Source: Christiangramia salexigens (GTDB lineage: Bacteria; Bacteroidota; Bacteroidia; Flavobacteriales; Flavobacteriaceae). Taken from it: a stretch of 64,000 nucleotides of DNA. Location: assembly GCF_001889005.1 (NCBI RefSeq), contig NZ_CP018153.1:2452501-2516500 (forward strand), read 5' to 3'. A program made the position numbers and the translations under genes. This document shows positions 17,921 to 25,563 of this stretch, piece after piece (position 1 is the stretch's first letter; each line of letters begins with the position of its first letter). Below the pieces are notes generated by a model. The model had not been told where the DNA came from. It made no database searches and saw only the letters and a list, made by a program, of their open reading frames with translations.

Positions 17921-18712
17921 TTAATTTGAAGTGATATATCTGTAAATGGGATTTGTCTTACGGTTGATGTAACCGTGGTAGGCAATATTCAGGATCAAAA
18001 GAACTGCTGCCGCAAGAGCTGTTTTGGCAATAATATCGATATTTTCAGAATGTCTAATATAGATCGCGAAAAGTGCCCATACACCTATGGCGGCAAATTC
18101 CCTCATATTTCTTAGGTAGATCATTAGGAGGTTTACGATAGTGGCTACGCCAATCATAATAAGGGTCCATTCTACTTCGGTAAATATATTGCCATCCCAG
18201 CCGGTTTGTTTTAGAAAAGAGGCCATATTTGCGATAACGGCCACACTTATCCAGCCGGAATACAGGCAGATTGGCCACCAGTAAAATGCGATGACCTTAA
18301 ATGGAGCATCCCATTTCTCCATATCATTATTCAAAATGATCTTTAGGAGTTTCAACAGTATTAAGAACATTAGAATAACCGAAAATGCAAGGTATTCATT
18401 TACCCACGCGATCACCCATAAGCAGGTTCCAATATTGGCAATTATGAACCAGAATGAGGTTTTTTTAATAAAATCGGTGTGTAATTTTTGAGTGTATGCC
18501 TGAAAGATCATATATCCCGAAAATACAAGCAGGCCCAGATAGATGAGCCCCCAGATTGAAAATGCATAATCGGCCGGAGTGAATAGGTTGGAATACTTGG
18601 CGCTTACTTCACCAATACTCATTGAACTTAACTGCCTTGTTTGCGCCAGAGAATTAATGAGCAGGCTTAATATTACCGATAGGAAATTAAAAATTGCTAG
18701 TCTCTTAATCAT
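17921..18712 (-). CDS. TspO/MBR-like (tryptophan-rich sensory protein-type) membrane protein
   Basis: A 263-residue polytopic membrane protein with about eight hydrophobic segments. The segment FTPADYAFSIWGLIYLGL (about 45-62) resembles the first-loop signature of TspO/MBR-like proteins, and aromatic residues cluster in later helices (FYWWPICLYSGW). Classical TspO is about 160 residues with five helices, so this longer form belongs to an extended subgroup and need not bind porphyrin. It is the last gene of a likely minus-strand operon with pdeM (11-bp gap) and the aminotransferase. The relationship looks good; the function is uncertain. Confidence 0.7.
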   Translation of the reverse strand: MIKRLAIFNFLSVILSLLINSLAQTRQLSSMSIGEVSAKYSNLFTPADYAFSIWGLIYLGLLVFSGYMIFQAYTQKLHTDFIKKTSFWFIIANIGTCLWVIAWVNEYLAFSVILMFLILLKLLKIILNNDMEKWDAPFKVIAFYWWPICLYSGWISVAVIANMASFLKQTGWDGNIFTEVEWTLIMIGVATIVNLLMIYLRNMREFAAIGVWALFAIYIRHSENIDIIAKTALAAAVLLILNIAYHGYINRKTNPIYRYITSN

Positions 18713-18723
18713 GGTGTAGGGAT

Positions 18724-19359
18724 TTAATTAACTAATATGACCTCGTTTCCGGTAACTGCGTAAACCCGGTCGGTTTCTTCAGGCTTTAAGTAATAATTAC
18801 CCGTAAACTCTCCGAATGCAGGCAGTATAAATTGATTTGGTTTTAAAAAGAAACAGGGTAGCTTTAATAACTGTCTAGCTTGCCCAATGAATTTATATCC
18901 TGGATGAATATGTCCGCAAATATTAAAAAATTCATCATGTTCTTCGGGATGATGGGTCAACAGGAATTCTCCGATCTTCAATTCTGAAAAAATGGAGATT
19001 CCTAGTTCTTTATATTTAATAGGAGAGATAATATCATGGTTTCCCACGATGAGGTGCACCTGATTATCTATAGTTTGGTACCATTGTGCAAAGAGATCCC
19101 ATTCCATATTTAATGAGCTGTGAAACAGATCTCCAAGAAAGACAAGGTGTTCGGGATCGAACTCTTTGAGGAGCTGATCTAAATTCGAAAAATTTTGATT
19201 GATGGCTTCTAATGGAACCGCACTGCCAAATTTGCGGAAATGGGAGATTTTTCCCAGATGAACATCGGCAATAAGAAGTATTTCCTGTTCCGGCCAATAA
19301 GTAGCTCCGGAAGGATGTAAGACAAAGTCCTGGTTGCGGATCTTTATATTTAAGTTCAT
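18724..19359 (-). CDS. pdeM: Metallophosphoesterase PdeM (ligase-associated DNA damage response type)
   Basis: A 211-residue calcineurin-like phosphoesterase. Metal-binding motifs run in order: IADVHLG (about 30-36), FLGDLFHSS (about 74-82), VGNHD (about 105-109), LLTHHPEE and ICGHIHPGY. The early HFRKFGSAVP following the DVH motif is typical of the PdeM group, which in many bacteria sits beside an Lhr-like helicase, ATP-dependent ligase and nuclease. None of those partners is next to it here; it lies 1 bp behind the aminotransferase gene and 11 bp before the TspO-like gene. The activity is probably a nuclease or phosphodiesterase on DNA ends. Confidence 0.85.
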   Translation of the reverse strand: MNLNIKIRNQDFVLHPSGATYWPEQEILLIADVHLGKISHFRKFGSAVPLEAINQNFSNLDQLLKEFDPEHLVFLGDLFHSSLNMEWDLFAQWYQTIDNQVHLIVGNHDIISPIKYKELGISIFSELKIGEFLLTHHPEEHDEFFNICGHIHPGYKFIGQARQLLKLPCFFLKPNQFILPAFGEFTGNYYLKPEETDRVYAVTGNEVILVN

Positions 19360-19360
19360 C

Positions 19361-20515
19361 TTATAATTTGCATAATATCTCTGCCGCCTTTTCTAATGTT
19401 TCGTCGGTTTTGGCAAAACAGAATCGCAATTGTTTATGGTCTTTGTTATTGATGTTGAAAACAGATACCGGAATAGCGGCAAGCCCCTTTTCTTTGACCA
19501 GTCTTTCGGCGAATTCTACATCATTTTCATCTGTAATATCGGAATAATTCAACAATTGGAAATAAGTTCCTGAGGAAGCTTTGCATTTAAACCTTGAGGA
19601 AGAGATCAAATTGAGGAACAGATCCCTTTTTTTCTGATAGAATTTTGATAATTCCAAATATGGCTCGGGTGTTTTTAAATACTCGGCATAGGCTTTCTGC
19701 ATTGGATGATTTACCGAGAATACGGTGATCTCATGCACCTTCCATATTTCTTTCATCAGTGGTTTAGGAGCAACGCAATAACCGGTTTTCCAGCCCGTAT
19801 TATGAAAGGTCTTTCCAAAGCTGGCGCATATGATAGCCCTCTCGGCTAAACCGGGAAATCTTGCTGCACTTTGGTGCTGCAGCCCATCGAAAATGAGATG
19901 TTCATAGACCTCGTCACTTAAAAGGATAATATTGGTCCCTTTGAGAATATCTTCAAGTTTCTGCATATCCTCTTGGGACAAAACGGTACCGGTTGGATTA
20001 TGCGGGGTATTGATGATAAGCATTTTTGTACGGTCGCTAATTTTCGATCTTACTTCATCCCAGTCTGCTTCATAATTTTCGCCTTTTAACTGAACCAAAA
20101 CTGGTTTACCTCCGTTTAATCGGATGGTTGGTTCGTAGCTATCATAGGCAGGTTTAAGGACGATCACTTCATCACCGGGAAGTACAAATGCCGTAATTGC
20201 AGAATATAATGCCTGTGTGGCGCCGGCGGTCACGCAGATCTCTGTCTCTGGATCGTAGGTGTGATTATATAGATTTTTGATCTTCTTCGAGATCTCCTCT
20301 CTCAGTTCTTTGACGCCAAGAGCTGGAGGATATTGATTGTAACCCTCTTTCATGGCGCGGGTCACTAATTTTTTTAATTTCTTATCGGTCTCAAAATTTG
20401 GAAAACCTTGTGATAGATTTATGGCCTTATGTTGATTTGCCATTTTACTCATCACCGAAAAGATGCTTGTCTTATTTTCAGGTAATTTTGAAGACTGATT
20501 AAGGAAATCCTTCAT
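19361..20515 (-). CDS. Methionine aminotransferase-type PLP enzyme
   Basis: A 384-residue fold-type I aminotransferase (class I/II). Seen: INLSQGFPNFETD (about 34-46), NTPHNPTG (about 165-172), the Asp-Tyr pair in LSDEVYEHL and the PLP lysine in SFGKTFHNTGWKTGY (about 231-245). The overall pattern resembles the YbdL/kynurenine aminotransferase I branch, which transaminates methionine and aromatic amino acids; Bacteroidota members are usually called methionine aminotransferase. It heads a likely operon with pdeM and the TspO-like gene. The substrate is by family only. Confidence 0.85.
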   Translation of the reverse strand: MKDFLNQSSKLPENKTSIFSVMSKMANQHKAINLSQGFPNFETDKKLKKLVTRAMKEGYNQYPPALGVKELREEISKKIKNLYNHTYDPETEICVTAGATQALYSAITAFVLPGDEVIVLKPAYDSYEPTIRLNGGKPVLVQLKGENYEADWDEVRSKISDRTKMLIINTPHNPTGTVLSQEDMQKLEDILKGTNIILLSDEVYEHLIFDGLQHQSAARFPGLAERAIICASFGKTFHNTGWKTGYCVAPKPLMKEIWKVHEITVFSVNHPMQKAYAEYLKTPEPYLELSKFYQKKRDLFLNLISSSRFKCKASSGTYFQLLNYSDITDENDVEFAERLVKEKGLAAIPVSVFNINNKDHKQLRFCFAKTDETLEKAAEILCKL

Positions 20516-20541
20516 TTTATCAAATTTTCAATAAAATGCAT

Positions 20542-20570
20542 AAAAAATCCCGGACTGCAAAGTCCGGGAT
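20542..20570 (-). terminator. Terminator of the sdhCAB operon
   Basis: A perfect 10-bp GC-rich stem (ATCCCGGACT with AGTCCGGGAT) and TTGC loop are followed on the minus strand by a run of six T. It lies 27 bp beyond the sdhB stop and insulates the aminotransferase operon. Confidence 0.92.
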
Positions 20571-20596
20571 CATCTATAATATAAAATTGAATCGTC

Positions 20597-21340
20597 TTAT
20601 TTAGTTGAAGCTTTCAGATACTCTCTGTTCATTCTTGCGATATTTTCAAGAGAGATACCTTTTGGACATTCAATTTCACAGGCTCCTGTATTACTACAGT
20701 TACCAAATCCTTCTTCGTCCATCTGTCTTACCATTGCCATAACACGCTCTGTAGCTTCTACACGACCTTGAGGTAATAAGGCATATTGAGATACTTTAGC
20801 AGAAGTGAATAGCATAGCACTTGCATTTTTACAAGCTGCTACACAAGCTCCACAACCTATACAGGTAGCTGCATTAAAAGATTCATCTGCCTTTTCCTTT
20901 TCTACAGGAATAGAGTTAGCGTCTATAGTATTTCCAGAAGTGTTTACAGATACATAACCCCAGGCTTGTTGAATCCTGTCAAAAGCTGAACGATCTACGA
21001 TCAAATCTTTTACTACCGGGAAAGCTTTAGCGCGGAATGGTTCTATCACGATGGTGTCTCCATCTTTGAAAGAACGCATGTGCAGCTGGCAGGTTGCGAT
21101 AAGCTTATCAGGACCATGAGGCTCTCCATTGATCTGTAGAGAACATGAGCCGCAAATCCCTTCACGACAATCATGATCAAACTGAACGGTATCCTCACCC
21201 TTAGCAACGAGTTCTTCGTTTAGGATGTCCAGCATTTCAAGAAAAGACATATCACCGTCTATTCCATCTATCTGGTAGTCTACCATTTTTCCTTTAGCTT
21301 CGGCACTTTCCTGACGCCATATTTTTAAGTTAAGCTTCAT
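20597..21340 (-). CDS. sdhB: Succinate dehydrogenase iron-sulfur subunit
   Basis: Transfers electrons from the SdhA flavin to quinone through three Fe-S clusters at the inner membrane (TCA cycle and respiratory complex II). The 247-residue protein shows the [2Fe-2S] loop CREGICGSC, then [11 protein letters not shown] and [14 protein letters not shown] for the [4Fe-4S] and [3Fe-4S] clusters. I chose the ATG at 21340 ([10 protein letters not shown]); an in-frame start 20 codons upstream would add a non-homologous tail reaching into the sdhA-sdhB spacer. Last gene of sdhCAB, followed by a strong terminator. Confidence 0.96.
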   Translation of the reverse strand: MKLNLKIWRQESAEAKGKMVDYQIDGIDGDMSFLEMLDILNEELVAKGEDTVQFDHDCREGICGSCSLQINGEPHGPDKLIATCQLHMRSFKDGDTIVIEPFRAKAFPVVKDLIVDRSAFDRIQQAWGYVSVNTSGNTIDANSIPVEKEKADESFNAATCIGCGACVAACKNASAMLFTSAKVSQYALLPQGRVEATERVMAMVRQMDEEGFGNCSNTGACEIECPKGISLENIARMNREYLKASTK

Positions 21341-21409
21341 AATATCAATTTGAAGAATTAAAGGTTTGAAAGATCGGGGAGGCAAACCTGCCCGGTTCAA
21401 AACTTCAAT

Positions 21410-23413
21410 TTATTTATAACTTCTAGTTTTTAATTCTATGTTTTCGAAAATTAGGTCTTCCTTATGAAGGATCGCTTCACGTGGGTTTCCTGTATATTCC
21501 CAGGCAGCCACATATTTAAAGTTCTCATCATCCCTTAAAGCTTCACCTTCTGGGGTTTGATACTCTTCTCTAAAGTGACCTCCACAAGATTCGTTTCTGT
21601 GTAATGCATCTTTTGCAAATAGCTCTCCAAGTTCAAGGAAATCGGCTACTCTACCTGCTTTCTCAAGTTCTGCATTTTTAGAATTTGCAGTACCTGGAAC
21701 TTTTACGTTTTTCCAGAAATCTTCTCTTAATTCCGCGATCTCTTCAATCGCTTCTTTAAGGCCTTCAGCATTACGTGCCATTCCACATTTATCCCACATG
21801 ATCTTACCTAATTTCTTGTGGTAAGAATCTACAGAATGTTTTCCGCCGGCATTCAACAGCTTATTGATTCGGTCCTTAACTGACTTTTCAGCTTCATCGA
21901 ATTCAGGAGTATCAGGAGAGATCTTCCCGGTACGGATGTCTTTAGACAGGTAATCTCCAATTGTATATGGAAGTACAAAATAACCATCTGCAAGACCCTG
22001 CATTAGAGCAGAAGCCCCTAATCTGTTAGCACCGTGATCTGAGAAGTTTGCTTCTCCAGCAGCGTAGCAACCAGGAATTGTAGTCTGTAAATTGTAGTCT
22101 ACCCATAATCCACCCATGGTATAGTGAACCGCAGGATAGATCATCATCGGAGTTTCATACGGATTCTGGTCTACGATCTTCATATACATATCGAAGAGGT
22201 TTCCGTACTTAGATTCCACTACTTCTTTACCAAGTCTGGTGATCTCTTCCTTACTTGGATTTTTCTGTCCTGAGGTAAAGGCTTTTTCCTTTCCATAACG
22301 TTCAATCGCGCTGGCGAAATCAAGATATACTGCCTGTCCTGTTTTATTTACACCGAAGCCTGCATCACAACGCTCTTTAGCTGCTCTGGAAGCCACATCA
22401 CGTGGAACCAGGTTACCAAAGGCCGGATAACGACGCTCCAGATAATAATCTCTTTCTTCTTCAGATAATTCTGTTGGTTTCTTCTTCCCGGCTCTTATCG
22501 CCTCTGCATCTTCTTTCTTCTTTGGAACCCAGATCCTACCATCGTTACGTAGGGACTCAGACATCAGAGTTAGTTTTGACTGATGATCACCTGAAACCGG
22601 AATACAGGTTGGGTGAATTTGAGTATAACAAGGATTGGCAAAATATGCTCCTCTTCTGTGAGCTCTCCAGGCTGCCATAACATTACTTCCCATGGCATTG
22701 GTAGATAGGAAGAATACGTTTCCGTAACCTCCCGAAGCCAATACAACAGCATGCGCTGCGTGACGTTCTATCTTACCTGTTACCATGTCTCTGGCAATAA
22801 TACCTCTGGCTTTGCCATCTACAAGTACAAGGTCCATCATTTCATGACGGTTAAACGGCTGAATCTTTCCACGGTTAATCTGGCGATTCATCGCAGAATA
22901 GGCTCCAAGCAATAATTGCTGCCCTGTTTGTCCTTTAGCGTAGAATGTACGTGATACAAGTACTCCTCCAAAAGAACGGTTATCCAGTAACCCACCGTAT
23001 TCACGTGCAAAAGGAACTCCCTGAGCAACACACTGGTCGATGATGTTTCCCGAAACTTCGGCTAATCTGTAAACGTTAGCCTCACGAGAACGGTAATCCC
23101 CACCTTTTATAGTATCGTAGAAAAGACGGTAGTCTGAATCTCCGTCTCCCTGGTAATTTTTTGAAGCATTGATCCCTCCCTGCGCTGCAATTGAGTGAGC
23201 ACGTCTAGGAGAATCCTGGTAGCAAAAGGTCTTTACATTATAACCTAATTCTGCAAGTGTCGCTGCCGCACTACCACCGGCTAGTCCTGTCCCAATTACA
23301 ATAACGTCTATATTACGTTTGTTTGCCGGGTTTACAAGATTAATATTGTTCTTATGGTTGACCCACTTTTCAGATAATGGCCCTTCAGGTATTTTTGAAT
23401 CTAAAACTGACAT
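21410..23413 (-). CDS. sdhA: Succinate dehydrogenase flavoprotein subunit
   Basis: Catalytic subunit of complex II, oxidising succinate to fumarate on covalently bound FAD. 667 residues. Seen: the dinucleotide fold [18 protein letters not shown] (about 42-59), the FAD-linking His in [12 protein letters not shown], the substrate-site region [13 protein letters not shown] and the late [18 protein letters not shown]. This long form is normal for the Bacteroidota-type complex with a single five-helix cytochrome b subunit. It lies 12 bp behind sdhC; sdhB follows after 69 bp. Confidence 0.97.
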   Translation of the reverse strand: MSVLDSKIPEGPLSEKWVNHKNNINLVNPANKRNIDVIVIGTGLAGGSAAATLAELGYNVKTFCYQDSPRRAHSIAAQGGINASKNYQGDGDSDYRLFYDTIKGGDYRSREANVYRLAEVSGNIIDQCVAQGVPFAREYGGLLDNRSFGGVLVSRTFYAKGQTGQQLLLGAYSAMNRQINRGKIQPFNRHEMMDLVLVDGKARGIIARDMVTGKIERHAAHAVVLASGGYGNVFFLSTNAMGSNVMAAWRAHRRGAYFANPCYTQIHPTCIPVSGDHQSKLTLMSESLRNDGRIWVPKKKEDAEAIRAGKKKPTELSEEERDYYLERRYPAFGNLVPRDVASRAAKERCDAGFGVNKTGQAVYLDFASAIERYGKEKAFTSGQKNPSKEEITRLGKEVVESKYGNLFDMYMKIVDQNPYETPMMIYPAVHYTMGGLWVDYNLQTTIPGCYAAGEANFSDHGANRLGASALMQGLADGYFVLPYTIGDYLSKDIRTGKISPDTPEFDEAEKSVKDRINKLLNAGGKHSVDSYHKKLGKIMWDKCGMARNAEGLKEAIEEIAELREDFWKNVKVPGTANSKNAELEKAGRVADFLELGELFAKDALHRNESCGGHFREEYQTPEGEALRDDENFKYVAAWEYTGNPREAILHKEDLIFENIELKTRSYK

Positions 23414-23425
23414 AAATCTTACGTA

Positions 23426-24088
23426 TTAAAGGTTATTAATATAGTGAAAAAGGGCTATAAAAATAAATCCTAATGGTATGATGATCGCATAGGCTTGGGT
23501 GAAACCTCTTAGGCCTTTTGCATATTTATTCCTCCATCCAATAGATTGAAATGAAGATGAGAAGCCGTGGTAAAGGTGAAGTGCCAGGAATACAAAAGAA
23601 AGAACGTAAAGTCCGGTTCTTACAGGGCTTTCAAATTTAACCACTAATTCATTATAGTATCTTGCAGCATCCTCTGGGTGAGATTCTACATATTTGTGAA
23701 CCATTTCCGGAAACCAAAAATCATAGAAGTGTAGTCCTAAAAATGCAAGCACTACTAATCCTGAATAGATCATGTTTCTGGACATCCAGCTCGAATTGGA
23801 ATTTCCATTATACTTTACATACTTTACATCTCTCGCGCCTCTGTTCTTAGCTTCCAGAATGAAACCCATTACAAAATGAAAGATCACTCCAAAGATCAAT
23901 ACCGGTTGTAAAAGAGCCTGCACAAAGAAGTTTGTTCCCATAAAATGAGAAAGCTCATTAAAAACGTCTTTACTAAAGACCGAAGTTAAATTGATTGTAA
24001 AATGCTGAGCTAAAAACAAGACGAGGAAAAGTCCTGATAAGGCCATAGCAAATTTTCTTGCTATAGTAGAATTAAGAAATCCACCCAT
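23426..24088 (-). CDS. sdhC: Succinate dehydrogenase cytochrome b subunit
   Basis: Membrane anchor of complex II, binding haem and quinone. 220 residues with five hydrophobic helices and several helix-embedded His (AQHFTINL, FHFVMGF, LHFYDFW, LHLYHGF), as expected for the two-haem single-subunit type. I start at the ATG at 24088 (MGGFLNSTIARK); a TTG 11 codons upstream is open but has no support. First gene of sdhCAB. No sdhD is needed in this type. The 270 bp upstream to cbpA hold the promoters of both; I found no exact TAnnTTTG there. Confidence 0.93.
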   Translation of the reverse strand: MGGFLNSTIARKFAMALSGLFLVLFLAQHFTINLTSVFSKDVFNELSHFMGTNFFVQALLQPVLIFGVIFHFVMGFILEAKNRGARDVKYVKYNGNSNSSWMSRNMIYSGLVVLAFLGLHFYDFWFPEMVHKYVESHPEDAARYYNELVVKFESPVRTGLYVLSFVFLALHLYHGFSSSFQSIGWRNKYAKGLRGFTQAYAIIIPLGFIFIALFHYINNL

Positions 24089-24358
24089 TGGTTTGATTAT
24101 TTTATAGAAATTTAACAGCAAAAATACATTCCTAGATAGTTACTCGCAAACTTTAGCTAGTATTTTAGGTGCTATTTAGAACTAATTCAAAGAAGTTTAA
24201 TATTTGTTGAAACTTTGAAATTGAGAGGCTTGAGTGTTTTCTTTCTAAGAACTGAGGATTACCTACTTAGCTGCTAGAAATCGGAATTGGGAAAAACTTA
24301 ACGAGGCTTAAAAAGCAATTTTTGTAATTTCAGATAGACAATATTCCCGAAAAGTTCT

Positions 24359-25276
24359 ATGGAATTTATAGACTACTACAAATTACTTGAATTAGATAAA
24401 TCTGCAAGCGCTGCTGAGATCAAAAAAGCTTACCGCAAACTTGCGCGCAAGTACCATCCAGATCTAAATCCAAATGATAAAGCGGCACAGGCTAAATTTC
24501 AGCAGATAAACGAGGCTAATGAAGTCCTTAGCGATCCCGAAAAGAGAAAGAAATACGATCAATATGGCAAGGATTGGAAACATGCCGATCAGTTTGAAGA
24601 AGCCAGAAAACAGCAATCCGGCTCCGGTGGCTATGCTGGTGGATTTAATACGGGAAGAGGGCAAAGCTATAGCGGCAACTTTGATGATGATACATTTTCA
24701 GACTTTTTTGAACAAATGTTCGGTGGTGGTGCCAGATCGCGAGGTTCAGCGCGGGGAGCTCATTTTAAAGGGCAGGATTTTAATGCCGAACTTCAGTTAA
24801 AACTCAGTGAAGTATATAAGAGTCATAAAAGGACATTAACCGTAAATGGGAAGAACATCCGGCTTACAATTCCTGCTGGCGTAGAAAATGGCCAGACCAT
24901 AAGAATTAAAGGGCATGGAGGGCCCGGAATTCAGGGAGGGCCAAAAGGCGATCTGCTAATAACCTTCATTATATTAAACGATACAAGTTTTCGCAGGGAG
25001 AAGGAAAATCTCTATTCTACACAGGAGATCGATCTTACTACGGCAATACTTGGGGGAGAAATCGAAACGAAATCCTTTGATGGAAAGTTGAAATTAAAAG
25101 TGAAACCGGGGACCCAGAATGGTACTAAGGTAAGATTGAAAGGAAAAGGTTTTCCTAAATATAAAAAGCATGAGCTTCACGGCGATCTGTTCGTAACCTA
25201 TCAGGTTAAGATTCCGGAAGACTTAACAAGTCGTCAAAAAGAATTATTTCAGGAACTACAAAAAACAGGATTATGA
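24359..25276 (+). CDS. cbpA: DnaJ-family co-chaperone CbpA
   Basis: Stimulates DnaK ATPase and may bind DNA as in the E. coli curved-DNA-binding protein. 305 residues: J domain (1-70) with the essential HPD in KYHPDLNPND, a Gly/Phe-rich linker (about 83-120), then two C-terminal substrate-binding beta domains (IPAGVENGQTIRIKGHG and VKPGTQNGTKVRLKGKGFP). No CxxCxGxG zinc-finger repeats, which separates it from DnaJ proper. The stop overlaps the start of a CbpM-type gene by 4 bp, which confirms the CbpA assignment. Confidence 0.93.
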   Translation: MEFIDYYKLLELDKSASAAEIKKAYRKLARKYHPDLNPNDKAAQAKFQQINEANEVLSDPEKRKKYDQYGKDWKHADQFEEARKQQSGSGGYAGGFNTGRGQSYSGNFDDDTFSDFFEQMFGGGARSRGSARGAHFKGQDFNAELQLKLSEVYKSHKRTLTVNGKNIRLTIPAGVENGQTIRIKGHGGPGIQGGPKGDLLITFIILNDTSFRREKENLYSTQEIDLTTAILGGEIETKSFDGKLKLKVKPGTQNGTKVRLKGKGFPKYKKHELHGDLFVTYQVKIPEDLTSRQKELFQELQKTGL

Positions 25277-25563
25277 AAGAAGAAAACCTGATTCCTGCAG
25301 AAGAAATTTGTGTGAGATATAAGGTGGAGCATCAGTTTTTAATTTCACTTTACGAAAGTGGGATCATTGATGTGATCACCATCGAAAAGACCCAATATAT
25401 TCCTTTAGATCATCTTCATGAATTTGAAAAAATGATAAGATTATACCGTGATCTGGATATAAATGTTGAAGGTTTGGAGGCAGTACATCATTTATTAAAA
25501 CAAATTGAAAGTCTGCAAAAAGAAAACAGGCGGTTAAGAAACCGCCTGAATTTGTTTGAATGA
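25273..25563 (+). CDS. cbpM: Chaperone modulator CbpM
   Basis: A 96-residue MerR-like protein that binds and inhibits the J domain of CbpA in characterised systems. It begins MKEENLIPAEEICVRYKVEH, a helix-turn-helix-like start typical of the family, has a core with YIPLDHLHEFEKMIRLYRDL, and ends in a coiled-coil helix (about 70-96). Its start codon lies inside the cbpA stop (ATGA overlap), so the two are translationally coupled. The stop abuts that of the convergent VPS10-like gene with no spacer. Confidence 0.88.
   Translation: MKEENLIPAEEICVRYKVEHQFLISLYESGIIDVITIEKTQYIPLDHLHEFEKMIRLYRDLDINVEGLEAVHHLLKQIESLQKENRRLRNRLNLFE

Noticed and set aside
21341..21400. N-terminal extension of sdhB
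   Set aside because: The extra 20 residues lie in the sdhA-sdhB spacer, and the internal ATG gives the normal family start.
24089..24121. TTG start of sdhC, 11 codons upstream
   Set aside because: The ATG at 24088 starts the conserved region and the added residues look non-homologous.
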